Shown: positions 51,227-63,224 of the stretch, in pieces
Layout of the letters: each line of letters begins with the position of its first letter
How positions within the stretch are numbered: the first letter of the stretch is position 1
NCBI GenBank assembly: GCA_946699065.1
Contig: CAMPDV010000845.1
Location: 1-64,000, forward strand
Direction of reading: 5' to 3'
Source of the DNA: Loxodes magnus
Lineage: Eukaryota > Ciliophora > Karyorelictea > Loxodida > Loxodidae
DNA length: 64,000 nucleotides
Made by a program: the position numbers and the translations under genes
Notes under the pieces: generated by a model
The model's input: only the letters and a program-made list of their open reading frames with translations
The model's database searches: none
Told to the model about the DNA's origin: nothing

Positions 51227-52621
51227 TCAGTTATGACTTCTAATACTTCTATAACTCAATTTTTCTAAATCAATCCTCATTATTGAAACTCTTCTCTATT
51301 CTATAGCAAAAACATATCCATAGTTATTTCTTATTTTCATCTCCGTTAAAGCTACAACATCTTTAAAAATTTAACTTTATTGTCATTATTCTTTATTTCT
51401 TTTATATATTCTTCTTGAATATTCTTTCGTAAAATAATTTTTCATACCTCCAATTATGACAAAAGGCTCTAAACAAACTATAGGTTAAGCAACAGCTTCA
51501 GGAAGACTCAAATTTTACTTACTTCATCTATCATTCTATATGTTATATTTTCATATATCTTTTAAAATCTATTCTTTCTAATTAAACCCTCCAAAAGAAT
51601 AAATATTTTATTCATCTCTATCTACTACTAAAGTTTAACAAGCTATTCTAAATGGAAATTAAGAGCAGTTTTATCATTTACTTTAATTTTCTATCTTTAA
51701 CTTTTCTACTGATTATAAAACTTGATAATTACTTGTAATTCCTCCAACCACGTAAAGTTATTTTTAAGCAGCTGCTATTCCAAAACCATCTCTTCCCTCA
51801 TTTAGATCACAAAATTTTATACCATTACCTTCATAATCGAATTATCAAGTTTCTTTTATTCCTTTCTTTTAATTTAAGTTATATCCTCCAATTAAATATA
51901 ACTTATTTTAATATTCTATACTTTTATTGTCTAAAGGAATTATAATTTAAACTTAGACTTATCGTATTTACTCTGTTTAAATATTAAATAAACTTAATTT
52001 TTTAATTTTACAATCAAAATAGTGAATATAGTTAGATTATATAAAGTTTTAGCTTAGTTTATGTTAATTAGTCTAAATCTTATTTGGTTACTTAGTATTG
52101 TGTTATAGTTTTTATCTTATTAGATTGTAAGTTAATTTAGAGTTTAGTATTGTAGGTGGTTATGAGTTATATTAGAGTATAGTTGGTTTTAGTGATTAGT
52201 AGAATTAGATAATATTTGAGTGTTATTTTTGGTAGATAAATGTTGGTTAATGATTGATGATGATATTAGTTAGTGGTATTATGAGAGTATTACTAATGTT
52301 TGATTATTTGGTTGTAATGGTTTTAGATTTTTCCATAATTTACCTCCTTATCTCTTTTAATTTCTATCTAGCATCTTAAATCTTTTATATGTATTATTAG
52401 TTTTAAAATATCACTCTTATTAAATCACTTTCTTAAGGTAAATCATCAAATCTAAAATGGAATCCTTTTTAACAAATAGGACATTACATTATGCCTTATA
52501 ATCAGTACTGAGTATTCAAACACAAACCACAGTAAATATGTCCACAAGGTAAGACAGTTGGAAGAGCATTAGTTAAGTTGTAATCTTCTAAGCAGATTAA
52601 GCATTTTGGTAACGCTTACAT
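51227..52621 (-). CDS. RING-finger / kelch-repeat protein (A1)
   Basis: An unbroken frame of 465 codons from ATG 52,621 (MQALPKCLICLEDYNL) to TGA 51,227. Residues 7-50 form a complete C3HC4 RING: C7-x2-C10, C26-G-H28-x2-C31-x2-C34, C47-P-I-C50. A Gln/Asn-rich linker follows (about 60-245), then kelch blades: LYLIGGYN with ETWQFDYEG, LYVVGGITSN with SKWQNCSQFP, IYSFGGFN with DIWKYNIQNDRWSKQ, and VIIGGMKN. RING proteins with kelch substrate-binding propellers act as E3 ubiquitin ligases. All six tryptophans (QYW, ETW, SKW, DIW, DRW, EQW) are TGA and none is TGG. It is unusual as cargo of a repeat otherwise made of retroelement ORFs. Confidence 0.75.
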
Positions 52622-52851
52622 TTTTATTATTATTTAGACTACAAAAGCTATAAAGGTAATTTATAACAGTTACCATCAAAAATTAGTATATAAATATCTA
52701 TTATTACATTATTACTTTATTTATTATAAAATTAGATATTTTTGCATACTCATTTATAATTAAAATATAATTAGATTATTATGCAAATCATATTACTATC
52801 TAAATTAGTTTACATATATTATACTTCTTAATCTTAAAAATAATACAACTA

Positions 52852-54640
52852 TCAAATTTATTTAAAATTATCATTTATCTTTGATATAACATAATCACAG
52901 TTATATTAAATGAAGTCATCTCTATTCAGTTAATCACAAATCAAGTTTATAGAAGTTTTATCTTCAAAAGTTTCAAAATCAATTTCTTCTGATTTCTCTG
53001 TGTTGTTAATTCTTATAACTTGCTTTTCTCTTCCTCTTTTTAGTGATTGAAAATAAACTGCACAATCATTTCTCGAATAGTCTCAGTGCTTCTATAATCT
53101 TGTAGCTTCTAAATATGATTACATTTTTTTAATAAAGACTTCCTCGTATATAATTTTAATTTGGAGTCTTCAGTATTAGTGCTTCTTCTATTCCTAGACA
53201 TAGGTCACTAGCATGTATGCAGCATCCTTATTCCAAGCCAAATTGAATTATCCGGTATACCATCGATAGAGGCTTGACGACAGGCAATAAATAGCGATGG
53301 GTTTCCCTGAATGCAGGTATCCAAACATCAACTGCCTATCCCCGGTAATGGGTAGTACTTAAAGGCCGTATATTAGGAGTTATGGCTGAGTAAGGTGTGA
53401 AGCTTCCGAGCAGAATAGATAAAATATTTGAGTTTAAAAAATAAATAAAGTCTCCTATTTGGCGTGCAATAAATATTAAAAAGGTTGTAAATTAATTTTC
53501 TGCTGGTAAGTCTTACTTTAATTAAAATCTATAGCAATTTCTTATCTTGTGACCATATTTTTTGCAATACAACGTTTAATTTTCTTTTTTAATATATGAA
53601 GCCTAAGTAAGAATTGCTTTTTCCCTCTTGACTCTTGATCAGTTCGTAAATTGGAGGATTCCAAGTGATTAATTCTCTGATCCAAATTTGGTCTTAAACT
53701 GGTTTGGATTTCATTAGATCTATTAGTTAATTTCTTATCTTAGGTTGCATTTATTGATAAGTCTATTGAACATAAGTGATAAAGTAATTGATTGACTTAA
53801 AATAATCTGATTAGGTTCTAATAATGGAATTAAAGCATAATGACTTAAGTGTATTTTAAGTGTTTTCTTTGAAAAGATATAAATTTATAAATAATAGTAT
53901 AATAACATAATTGACTATTGTCACAGTGCCTTTATTTTTCATTTATTAGTTTATAAAAAGTCTCAAGAATCATCCAAAAACTCATTGAAATAATTAATTT
54001 CTTCTCCAGATTAATATTTTTGAATTATATATCTATGGCTGCTAATTTATCCTTTATTTAACCTTGGTATTTTATTTAAATCTGATTCTTTTTCCAAACA
54101 ATTGCTTGGTATTTGTTTTTTGATTGTCTACTATTTGCTAGAGTAATTAGTCTGCTTGGATAATTATTGGTTATATAAGTCACCTTAATACAATAAATGT
54201 AAGTTTTTTAAAGAAATAGTTTATTTTTGGCAATTGTATCTTAGAATTTTTTGATATGTGCTAAGGTTGTACAGAATAGATATTTTTTGAAATAAGTTGA
54301 TGATCTAAATTTTGAATATTTGGTTAGTATTTAAGTTTGATTATTGAATCTACATTGGATGATTATAGGCTGATTGGTTATTGGTGATTGATTGAGATGA
54401 TTAATATTGAATTGAATTTGAAGTTCTTTTAATTTCTTAATTAAATAGATGTGTAGAAGATTTTAAGCTAAATTCTGTGTTAAATGTTTGATTATAATTT
54501 TAGAGTTACTTAATTTTAATTAACTGCTGTTTATTTGCTTAATTAATTGCTAAATTGCATCCTATAGTTTTTTACCCTATAAGTAACAAATCAAGCTTAT
54601 AGTTAATTAGGAGCTTTTAGGTGAATTGCTAGGTGCCTAT
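52852..54640 (-). CDS. unrecognised protein gene, exon structure unresolved
   Basis: The last part is a convincing open frame ending at TGA 52,852: GKPIAIYCLSSSLYRWYTG, NLAWNKDAAYMLVTYVQEQK, EEVFIKKMQSYLEATRL, HWDYSRNDCAVYFQSLKRG, KTSINLICDQLNRDDF. Two tryptophans there are TGA. Upstream (about 54,580-53,900) a different frame gives a Gln/Asn-rich stretch and the acidic GEEINYFNEFLDDSWDF. A third segment near 53,560 reads YCKKYGHKIRNC, like a zinc knuckle missing its first Cys. Either introns join these or the gene has frameshifts. The GC-rich part at 53,200-53,420 is unlike its surroundings. It lies between A1 and A2 and is not repeated. Function unknown. Confidence 0.4.
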
Positions 54641-55130
54641 ATACCATTATATTATTAATAAGATAAATTTCTTTAAAAATAGATTAAAAGTGAACTAAAA
54701 GGGGAAATTATAATTAATCAAACTCAGCCATTTAGATTTCCTTGGATTCAAAAAATTCTATTATTTATTTGAGTAAATTAGTATACTAAATCATCAAAAC
54801 TAACTGCTATATCTATTTCTTATCAATCAAACATTATACAGCTACTACCTCAAAGCCCTTTTTTTAAAAACATTAACCTTTAAAAACTTTAAATCTTTCC
54901 CATTCCCTTATAGGGCCGTGATTGAAATGACATATTATAGTATTTACTATTATATTCTGTTTGAATAATGGTAATAAATAGCGTATTTAGTATATGATTT
55001 GATTGGTTTTAGTTACTAATAAAGACTAATTTAGATAACTTAAAGGATTTAAATATTATGCATTTTATTAATAATTTATAATATATTTACTAAGTTATCA
55101 GCTTATAGTTTTAAACTTTATTTTAACTTT

Positions 55131-57190
55131 TGTAAATTTTCCTTATTAGCTAGTATTTCTTCAATACTATCATTATAATGGATTTATAGAATTAATTATT
55201 ATATTTAATTGATTAGTTATAGAATTCAAGTCACTTTTCTTTACTCAAAAGTATTTTCTCAATAACTTATAAAGTAAGAGTTAATCAAATAGGCTAATAT
55301 AGCTAAATATTTTCTTAAGTTTAAAGAAATTATTTATGTTCTTACCTTTTAATTAGATATTAAATAGTAAGATAATTACAGTTTAATGGTGAAAACATAT
55401 CTGTTTGCTATTCAAATTACCTTTATTTATTTAGTCCATTAAAATGTTTAATTTTTCAATCCATTATCTCCTGTTTGTTATCTTATGTTAGTATACAATA
55501 TTTTCTTTATCTCATTAAACTTATTTTTGATACTTTTTTAATTCATTTCTTAAACGTTTTCTTTCTTCTTTTTAAGTATCAGCAACATATCCACAAGTTA
55601 ATTTAACTTCTTATTTTTGCTATATCATTATCTAGCTTAACCAGCTTCAAAGAATATGTAGCTCATTGTGAAGCTTTTCCAATATTTTTCCAATTTTCAG
55701 TTTTTAGTAATATAACCTTCTTACTTATGATCTATATCTGCTATTTTAACAATTAATAGATATCATCTAGTATTCTTTCCTAAACAATTCTTATGCTAAT
55801 TATGCTATTAGTCCCTTAAAAAATAGTCTTAAACTTTCTTTTGTAGTAATCTAGGTTGGATCTTATGCTGAATTATTGCATTATAGTTTTAATTAATTCT
55901 AATAGCTACTATCCTACTGGATTTAGTTTATTTGCTACAAATTATGTATATGTGCATTAAATCTCATACTATACTTATAAACTTAAATTGCTTTTAATTA
56001 GGCTTTCATAGAAACCGATTCATTATTCCTCAAGTAGGCGCATATACATTAAGTAAGATTCATACAAATTACAACCCTTCCAGTATTTCATTTTATTCCA
56101 TTTACTTCATACTCTCTCCATATCAATTCTTCTTTAATATATAAAGCCACTCCTTTACTAAGTCTAGTTCCTCCACATTATTCCTTTATTTAAACCATAT
56201 CTTTAATTCAATCTATAAACACTTCTTGAGTCACCATAATATATCTTTTTCAACCATTCATTTACATAACTCTTCTTTGTTCCACTTTATTCCTCTTATA
56301 TTATCAGTTCTTATGTTTAATTAATTTAAAATATCCACATTTTCTTGATCTTCATTGCTTGATTCTTTCTATTTAGTAACATCAATTTAGCTTAGTCTTT
56401 TCAAAACCAAATTACTCTAATGTTTGTATTTATGTTCAGGTTTTATGTATGCTATCTTTTCTGATATTATTTCTTGTTTATTATTAAAAGTAATTGCATC
56501 TATTAGTTATGGAAGTTAGTTAGTTACTTATTGAAGCTTATTTTTTCAAAAGTCAAATTCATTTTTTCTCTCATGGTGTTAAACTTTGGCTTTTCCATAT
56601 ATCTAAGTAGCAGAAATCATTTTATCTAAGCATTTATTCAGTTAAATGATCTTTTATTATTCTATCAATTGTTGCCTATCTCGCGTATAATTTAAATAAT
56701 TATTTAAGCAATTTTATACTTTAAGATTTAAATTTTTGCATGCTACTCTTCTTTATAGTTTCTTTAACATTTCTTTAGTTTTTCTATTTTTATTTATATA
56801 TCTCAGTGTGTTATTTCTTGTTACATATTTACCACTTTTTTTGATATTCCAATATAACTGATTATTAGCTTGATTTATTTTTATCTTCTATATTACTTAG
56901 TACTGTGTCTAATTTTTTGACAGTTTACATATCATCATATTGCTAATTGATTTAACTTTATTCATAATTTTTATTCTTCCAGTAAAGTAGGAATATTTTC
57001 TGGATAAGTGGTTCAAATATTTCTGGGTACATAATAGTTCTATCATCAAATCATGTTATTCCTTTTATTGTAAAAAACTGTTTTTTTATATTTTCGAAGG
57101 GTTTTAACTATTTTTTTGTTTGAGCTAAGCAGTTATCTAACCTAAAGAGTATTTTATTAGTTCATCATATTTTCCTTGCTTTTTCTCCAT
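55131..57190 (-). pseudogene. retroelement ORF: leader plus endonuclease (A2)
   Basis: Copy of 46,931-48,998, with the equivalent ATG at 57,190 and the same frame change inside the endonuclease domain. Extra small indels are seen in the leader (for example near 56,750, where bases are inserted before the T-rich run). No reverse transcriptase is attached. Confidence 0.5.
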
Positions 57191-57270
57191 CATAAAAACT
57201 TGATTTGTATGTTGCTGATTAGTTCTTACTGGTTTATCATATTAATCTCGAAAATTTATTATATAAAAAA

Positions 57271-57997
57271 ATGGTCCTGAAAAAGTAATCATCACCTATC
57301 TAGCCAAGTAAAGCTCAAAATGATTACTTAATTGATCTAGAATTTCTCTTAAGTGAGAATCAAAAGCTATAATATTTGTTTCAAGAGCTACAGAGAAATA
57401 TAATAGTCCTATAGGAAAGCATCACTGGAATTCACATCAATAACCATGAGATCAAATAGCAACTTAACTTTATTCCTTCGACTGAACAAATTAATTAGAG
57501 AGTTTAAGCGATCGAAGAAAAATTAGAGTTTTTTCGATAATATAATCAATAAATTTGTGAAAAATGGATTTCTTAGTTCATGCAAAATCAAGGAAACGAT
57601 CCGATGGACATAGAATCAAAAGACCCATAGTAATTTATTATCAGGAAAAGAAAAATAGCATGCTGATACTGTAAAAAAATGAGACACAAGATAAGAGACT
57701 TTTAGTAGTATTAAAAAAAACAAAAATACAAAAGCAAAAATAATGGTATAATTTAAACAAGTTTTGATGCACGCAAGATGGCAGAATATTCAGAAAAAAT
57801 GATTGTAAATCACTTAAAATTCTCCCTAAATTCAAGCGGCTGTAAATAATTTCAGCAGAAGTTGGTTAGGATTCGACACAGAAGAGATACTGAGAAAGAA
57901 AAGATTCATATTTGACAAGAGACATGATAACGAAGATCGGAACAAATTTAAAGTAGAAGGTGAATTTTATTAAACTTAACAAAAATTTGATTTGTGA
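57271..57997 (+). pseudogene. small CWxC zinc ORF1-type protein, frameshifted (A2)
   Basis: Copy of 49,078-49,803 from ATG 57,271 to the homologous TGA at 57,995. After CWYC (W again TGA) the poly-A run is seven instead of eight bases, which shifts the frame. A two-base insertion near 57,788 shifts it again, so the homologous stop is out of phase with the start. It is probably inactive unless the homopolymer difference is a read error. Confidence 0.5.
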
Positions 57998-58105
57998 CAA
58001 AACTAATAATGTTGAAGTCAAGATAATCTATTATATTATCTTATCTTAAGATTGAGTTTATTATTATTATTATTTTAACTAAATGTAAAATTAAAGTTTG
58101 CATAT

Positions 58106-58162
58106 CCTGGGTTTTCAACCAGGTTTCTGCTGACAAGTTTTTTTCCGTGGTTGTTCTCCACG
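58106..58162. other. two adjacent hairpins between convergent ORFs (A2)
   Basis: Same pair of stems as at 49,912-49,968. The change noted is in the loop of the second hairpin (GCTCT to GTTCT). Confidence 0.5.
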
Positions 58163-58888
58163 ACCTTTTTTTAAATTGGACGGCTACCACGAAGGATTCT
58201 CTTAGTTTCTTGTTCATAGTTTCTATTTATATATGCCTTACTCAGTTATCCAAAATTTGTTTAAGTTTCTTCAGGTCCTTTATTCTTCATTATACTTGAG
58301 TTATCTTCATTTCTTATAATGTCTTAGTAAATGATACCAAGATTAGCAGTACCAACAATTTTTATATCTTTTTTCTAATTTCTATTTTTAAAAAACTTTT
58401 TTCTCCAGCATCTCAATTCTTTTGCTTATGTTTGCATCATTTTTTTCTTAATTTTACTTTTCTTAATGTTGTGTTTTGTGCTAATCTTCTTCTATGATCA
58501 TTCTTTGTGATTAATTGAAGTTAGTTTACGACATTTCATAAAGTTAATTTTCTGTTACTACTGAGTTTTTAATCAGTTAACTTTTGAGAATTAGTAGTTC
58601 GTTATTTTAGTCTTCTATGTAATTCATTAGCTCCTGGATTTTTTCTCCTTGATTAAAAAATATCTCTTCATATTTTGTAATTTTTGTTTCCATTTTTTCG
58701 ATTTCGCTTTGGAGTAAATTGTTATTTTTGGTTTCAGGGTTTTATTGTTCATTCGGATCAACCATTAATTTTCCCTCTGAAGACGAGCTAGATTCTCTAT
58801 CCTGTCTTTGCTTTTTTAGCTCCTCGTTCGTCACTTGTTTTCTTGTTTTTCTTTGTTATTTCTTAGAAAGACGAATGTTCTTCTCAAT
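58115..58888 (-). pseudogene. coiled-coil ORF1-type protein, start codon lost (A2)
   Basis: Copy of 49,921-50,691. The frame is intact for 258 codons with one added codon, but the initiator ATG is ATT (58,886-58,888). Downstream Met residues could still start a shorter product. The coiled coil and basic segments are preserved. Confidence 0.45.
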
Positions 58889-59449
58889 TTTTTTGTCTTA
58901 AGATTGAGTTTTTATCGAGAATATAGCTATTATAATGGCTTGGCTTTATTATTAATTATACAAGGGATATTTTTAAGTATATAGATTTTAATTTAAACGA
59001 TTAAAGGAAATAATGTATTTAAGGGTTTAAAATGTTGACTTGATGAGTAGTGACGACTTAATTAGTATTTAGATATAGATATAGCTTAATGATTATTTGA
59101 TTATTTGATTATAGTTTTGATTTAATTAGTTAAATAGTAATCTAAGTAGTACTTGTATAATTTGAATATAAGGATGTATTTAAAGATAGTTTTTTGACTA
59201 TGTTGAATATGTTTTTGCATGTTATAAGCTGTATGTTTGTTTCTGAATAATGATAATATTTGAATAATAGATTTTTAAAGACATTTAGATAAAATTTGAT
59301 TCTTTATTTATATCCTCTTATTAAGGTATTTAGTAGATTAACCTCTTTAATAAGTAGTAACATATTTACTTAATTATATATCTTTAAACTACTTCTTTAC
59401 ATATAAAACTAAATTATAAATACTAATATAGATATTTTTATTATGTTTA

Positions 59450-60844
59450 TCAGTTATGACTTCTAATACTTCTATAACTCAATTTTTCTAAATCAATCCT
59501 CATTATTACAATTCTTCTCTATTCTATAGCAAAAACATATCCATAGTTATTTCTTATTTTCATCTCCGTTAAAGCTTCAACATCTTTAAAAATTTAGCTT
59601 TATTGTCATTACTCTTTGCTTCTTTTATATATTTTTCTTGAATATTCATTCTTAAATCCATTTTTAATGCCTCCAAATATAATAAAAGGCTCTAATGAAA
59701 TTATAGGAAAAGCAACACTTTCAGGAAGACTAAAATTTTACTTACTCCATCTATCATTCTATATGTTATACTTTCATATATCTTTTAAGGTCTATACTTT
59801 CTAATTTTAACCTCCAAAAGAATAAATATTTTATTCATCTCTATCTACTACTAAAGTTTAACTTGCTATTCTAAATGGAAATTAAGAGCAGTTTTATCAT
59901 TTACTTTAGTTAGCTATCTTTAACTTTTCTACTGATTATAAACCTTGACAATTGTTAGTAATTCCTCCAACCACATAAAGTTATTTTTAAGCAGCTGCTA
60001 TTCCAAAGTCACCTCTTCCCTCATTTAGATCACTAAGTTTTATTCTATTACCCTCATAGTCAAATTATCAAGTTTCTTTTATTCCTTTCTTTTAAGTTTC
60101 ACTATATCCTCCTATTAAATATAACTTATTTTCATATTCTATACTTTTATTACCATAAGGAATTATAATTTAAACTTAGATTTATCGTATTTACTCTGTT
60201 TAAATATTAAATAAACTTAATTTTTAAATTTTTCAATCAAAGAAGTGAATATAGTTAGATTATTTGGAGTGGTAGCTTAGTTTATGTTAATTAGTCTAAA
60301 TCTTATTTGGTTACTTAGTATTGTATTATAGTTTTTATCTTATTAGATTGTAAGTTAATTTAGAGTTTAGTATTGTAGGTGGTTATGAGTTATATTAGAG
60401 TATAGTTGGTTTTAGTGATTAGTAGAATTAGATAATATTTGAGTGTTATTTTTGGTAGATAAATGTTGGTTAATGATTGATGATGATATTAGTTAGTGGT
60501 ATTATGAGAGTATTACTAATGTTTGATTATTTGGTTGTAATGGTTTTAGATTTTTCCATAATTTACCTCCTTATCTCTTTTAATTTCTATCTAGCATCTT
60601 AAATCTTTTATATGTATTATTAGTTTTAAAATATCACTCTTATTAAATCACTTTCTTAAGGTAAATCATCAAATCTAAAATGGAATCCTTTTTAACAAAT
60701 AGGACATTACATTATGCCTTATAATCAGTACTGAGTATTCAAACACAAACCACAGTAAATATGTCCACAAGGTAAGACAGTTGGAAGAGCATTAGTTAAG
60801 TTGTAATCTTCTAAGCAGATTAAGCATTTTGGTAACGCTTACAT
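59450..60844 (-). CDS. RING-finger / kelch-repeat protein (A2)
   Basis: The frame is exactly as long as copy 1 (465 codons, ATG 60,844 to TGA 59,450). The RING and linker are essentially identical to copy 1, while the kelch part differs by many conservative changes (LPEAVAQPIVCLEPFVIIGG becomes LPESVAFPIISLEPFIIFGG). The tryptophan of DRWSKQ is TGG here (59,747-59,749) and TGA in copy 1 (51,524-51,526). Other tryptophans remain TGA. Conservation of frame and length with mostly mild replacements suggests the protein has been under selection. A putative E3 ubiquitin ligase, as for copy 1. Confidence 0.75.
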
Positions 60845-60856
60845 TTTTATTATTAT

Positions 60857-60906
60857 TTAGACTACAAAAGCTATAAAGGTAATTTATAACAGTTACCATC
60901 AAAAAT
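60857..60906. repeat. A/B junction repeat, copy 3
   Basis: Same sequence as at 1 and 52,633. Immediately afterwards patch B2 continues collinearly with the start of the window. Confidence 0.8.
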
Positions 60907-61239
60907 ACAGTCAATAGTATCTAAAACTACATTATTACTTTATTACATACATTAAATAGTACAATATTACAATATTAGCATATTATATAAAGTAGCAATC
61001 TCATATTCTGCATGCCGCCAATCTTAGATCGAGACTACTTGGTAAATTTAATAAAGGTATGAAAAAGCTTTATAACTTAATAAGATTTTTTTATTATTTT
61101 TAAGAAAAAAGTTTCTGTCGCAAAGTCTTTATACTACTAGGAGGAATGCACAAAAATAAGGGACAGAAATGTTAAAACTAAATAGCCTATCAAAAAAAGT
61201 AGGTAATTTAGAACATCAATTCAACCACAGCTCTGTGTA

Positions 61240-62110
61240 AATTATTAAAATGGAATAAGAAAAGAACGAATAAATTCCATAAAATGAGGAGGAGAATATG
61301 CAGCTCAAAACTGTTAAAAGAGTAGGAGTTACCTGTTTCAATAAATTTTTAGAAGAAAATTACTGCAATCAAAGATTTAGTCCATAGCTGAAATGCAAAA
61401 ATGAAATTGTTCAAGCATTTCTCAGATATCTGAATTAAGAAAATGGTAAAAATATTTAGAGTATGAAAATCCTTCAGACAGGAATAATTAATATAGAATT
61501 CAAAATAAGGAAACACTCTCACAATTCGGAAATAATTAAACATGGAAGATTTGAAATTTTTTAATGCCAACAGAGCAAAGAAACATAAAGGAATTCTAAC
61601 ATTAAGAGCTTTCCGATTTATTGAACACTTAACATGTATTCAAGTTTGAACCAGGTAGAAGTCTATCTATAGCAGTACGGAAAAATAGTATGTGCAGAGA
61701 TCAGAACCGTAAAAGGTACAACGTGAGCTAATAGGAAAGTGAAAACTTATTTAGAATTGAAGGAGATCAGAGATTGAGAAAGTATACTAGATAAGTTAAA
61801 TGAAGGAGGTAAAAGCACTTACTTGAGTCATCCATCAATTTGAAAATGTATGAACTGTAACAAATAAGAGCATAGCACAAATTAATACTTAAGAAAAAGG
61901 CTATAAGGAAAGCAATTTAAATGCTAAGGAAGTAAAATCAGGTTGATGCATTCGGAAATTAGGAATAAGATACCTTACTATAAAGAGAAATAGATAGCGA
62001 AGGAAAAGAAAGTGAAGAAAATTGAAGAGGATTAACCTTTAAATAGAATACCATTTTGAATTTCTAGCAAAAATATTAAGTTTAAGACATACTAAAGTTT
62101 CTTTAAAAGC
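61240..62110 (+). pseudogene. gag-like ORF1 with zinc knuckle (B2)
   Basis: Copy of 357-1,200. Its 5' part keeps one frame (NEEENMQLKTVKRVGVTCFNK, IVQAFLRYLNQ, SHNSEIIKHGRFEIF) where the B1 copy is shifted. Its 3' part matches B1 (EIRTVKGTTWANRK, RDWESILDKL, KCMNCNKQEHSTNQY). The knuckle again lacks its last Cys. A one-base excess in the poly-T run near 61,560 breaks the join. Several tryptophans are TGA. Confidence 0.55.
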
Positions 62111-62173
62111 AATCAACTTTAATAGATACTTAATTACAAAATTAAATAAATAAAAACTGAGGCGAAACGATTT

Positions 62174-63215
62174 ATGTCACAAAAAAAATTAAAATAGGAA
62201 ATATGTCAAAAAAACTGAAACAACTAGAAAGCAGTGACAGGAAGGAAATATGCATCAACACAACGCCATCTAGGTAGAAGATAGAAAAATATATATAGGA
62301 ATATAGTATCAAGTAAAAAAATTGAAGATATAATTACAGGTAAAATAATAAACTTTAGAACGATATGGTTTTCACGCTATTAAAGAAGAGGAAGTTAAAA
62401 ATGCAGTGTAGGAGGATCAAGAAAAATAGGAAGTACAAAGAAATACTAATATAATAAAATAGACAAAATTAAACATAGGCACAGCAAATGTCAGAGGATT
62501 CAAATAAAACAAGGAAGAATTAAACAAGTTTATATGTGAAAAGAAGATAGAAATTATAACGATTTAAGAAATATTTGTGAATAAAACTGCTGAAATGCCT
62601 TATATATACGGATTCAGAGCAATAATAAAATTGAGCACAAAACACTGCAAAGGAGTAGCATTTATATAAAAGATGAAATTATCAGCAGAACCAAAGTGTT
62701 GGATATAGTGGATCTCAATCAAGCAGAATTATTTTAGAGAAGAAAATTAATAGGTTTAATACTTGATGATCAGCCAGCCAGCATAGATAAAAGTATATAG
62801 CACTACAAAATCCGACTCTGATTAATTAATTTAATTAATACCCTTTTATGAAAATCTATATTAATACAAAATAGCAGTAAAGGATTATAAATTTTAGGGG
62901 ATTTTAACGTGTTATTCCTCAATTTTTACCGTATGAGCAGAATAATGCAGGCTAATTCTTATTTAACTTAATGAAAGATTATCTTTTAGAAGGTAAAGAT
63001 CCAAATCAAGATACAATCTTCATCAACATAAGGGAAAGGAAAATTCAAAATAGAATACTTCTTAACGGATCAATATATCACGCCTAAAATTATCAACATT
63101 AAATTCAATCAATAGAGATCAATAGGAGATCATTAACAAGCAATATAAAGATAAAAATTGCGGAATAATAGCGAAAAAGTCCATAAATTAAAAGGATAGA
63201 AGAAGAAATCACTTT
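62174..63215 (+). pseudogene. apurinic-type endonuclease of a non-LTR retroelement (B2)
   Basis: Copy of 1,312-2,335. The leader reads MSKKLKQLESSDRKE and TTPSRQKIEKYIQEYSI in one frame; compared with B1 this stretch shows AGT/AGC, CGG/AGG and TAA/TAG differences that are all silent in this code. The endonuclease text IGTANVRG and LGDFN follow in other frames. Inactive by frame changes. Confidence 0.55.
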
Positions 63216-63224
63216 AATAAAAAG

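Larger units (their letters stand above)
46731..52724. repeat. 6-kb direct repeat A, copy 1
   Basis: Nearly collinear with 54,930-60,906. The left edge, ATATTATAGTATTTACTATT, is shared and cuts into the 3' part of an endonuclease gene. The right edge passes the RING-kelch start codon and ends after the A/B junction repeat. Copies are almost identical over their first 1.5 kb and last 0.5 kb and more diverged in the middle. Unlike copy 2 it is not followed by retroelement patch B. Confidence 0.9.
54930..60906. repeat. 6-kb direct repeat A, copy 2
   Basis: Second copy of 46,731-52,724 in the same orientation, offset by about 8.2 kb, with the same gene order. It continues directly into retroelement patch B2 through the A/B junction sequence at 60,857-60,906. 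Confidence 0.9.

Noticed and set aside
52852-54720. Very long open frames in all three minus frames
   Set aside because: With TAA and TAG as sense codons, long open frames appear by chance in AT-rich DNA. Only segments with protein-like composition were kept, and with low confidence.
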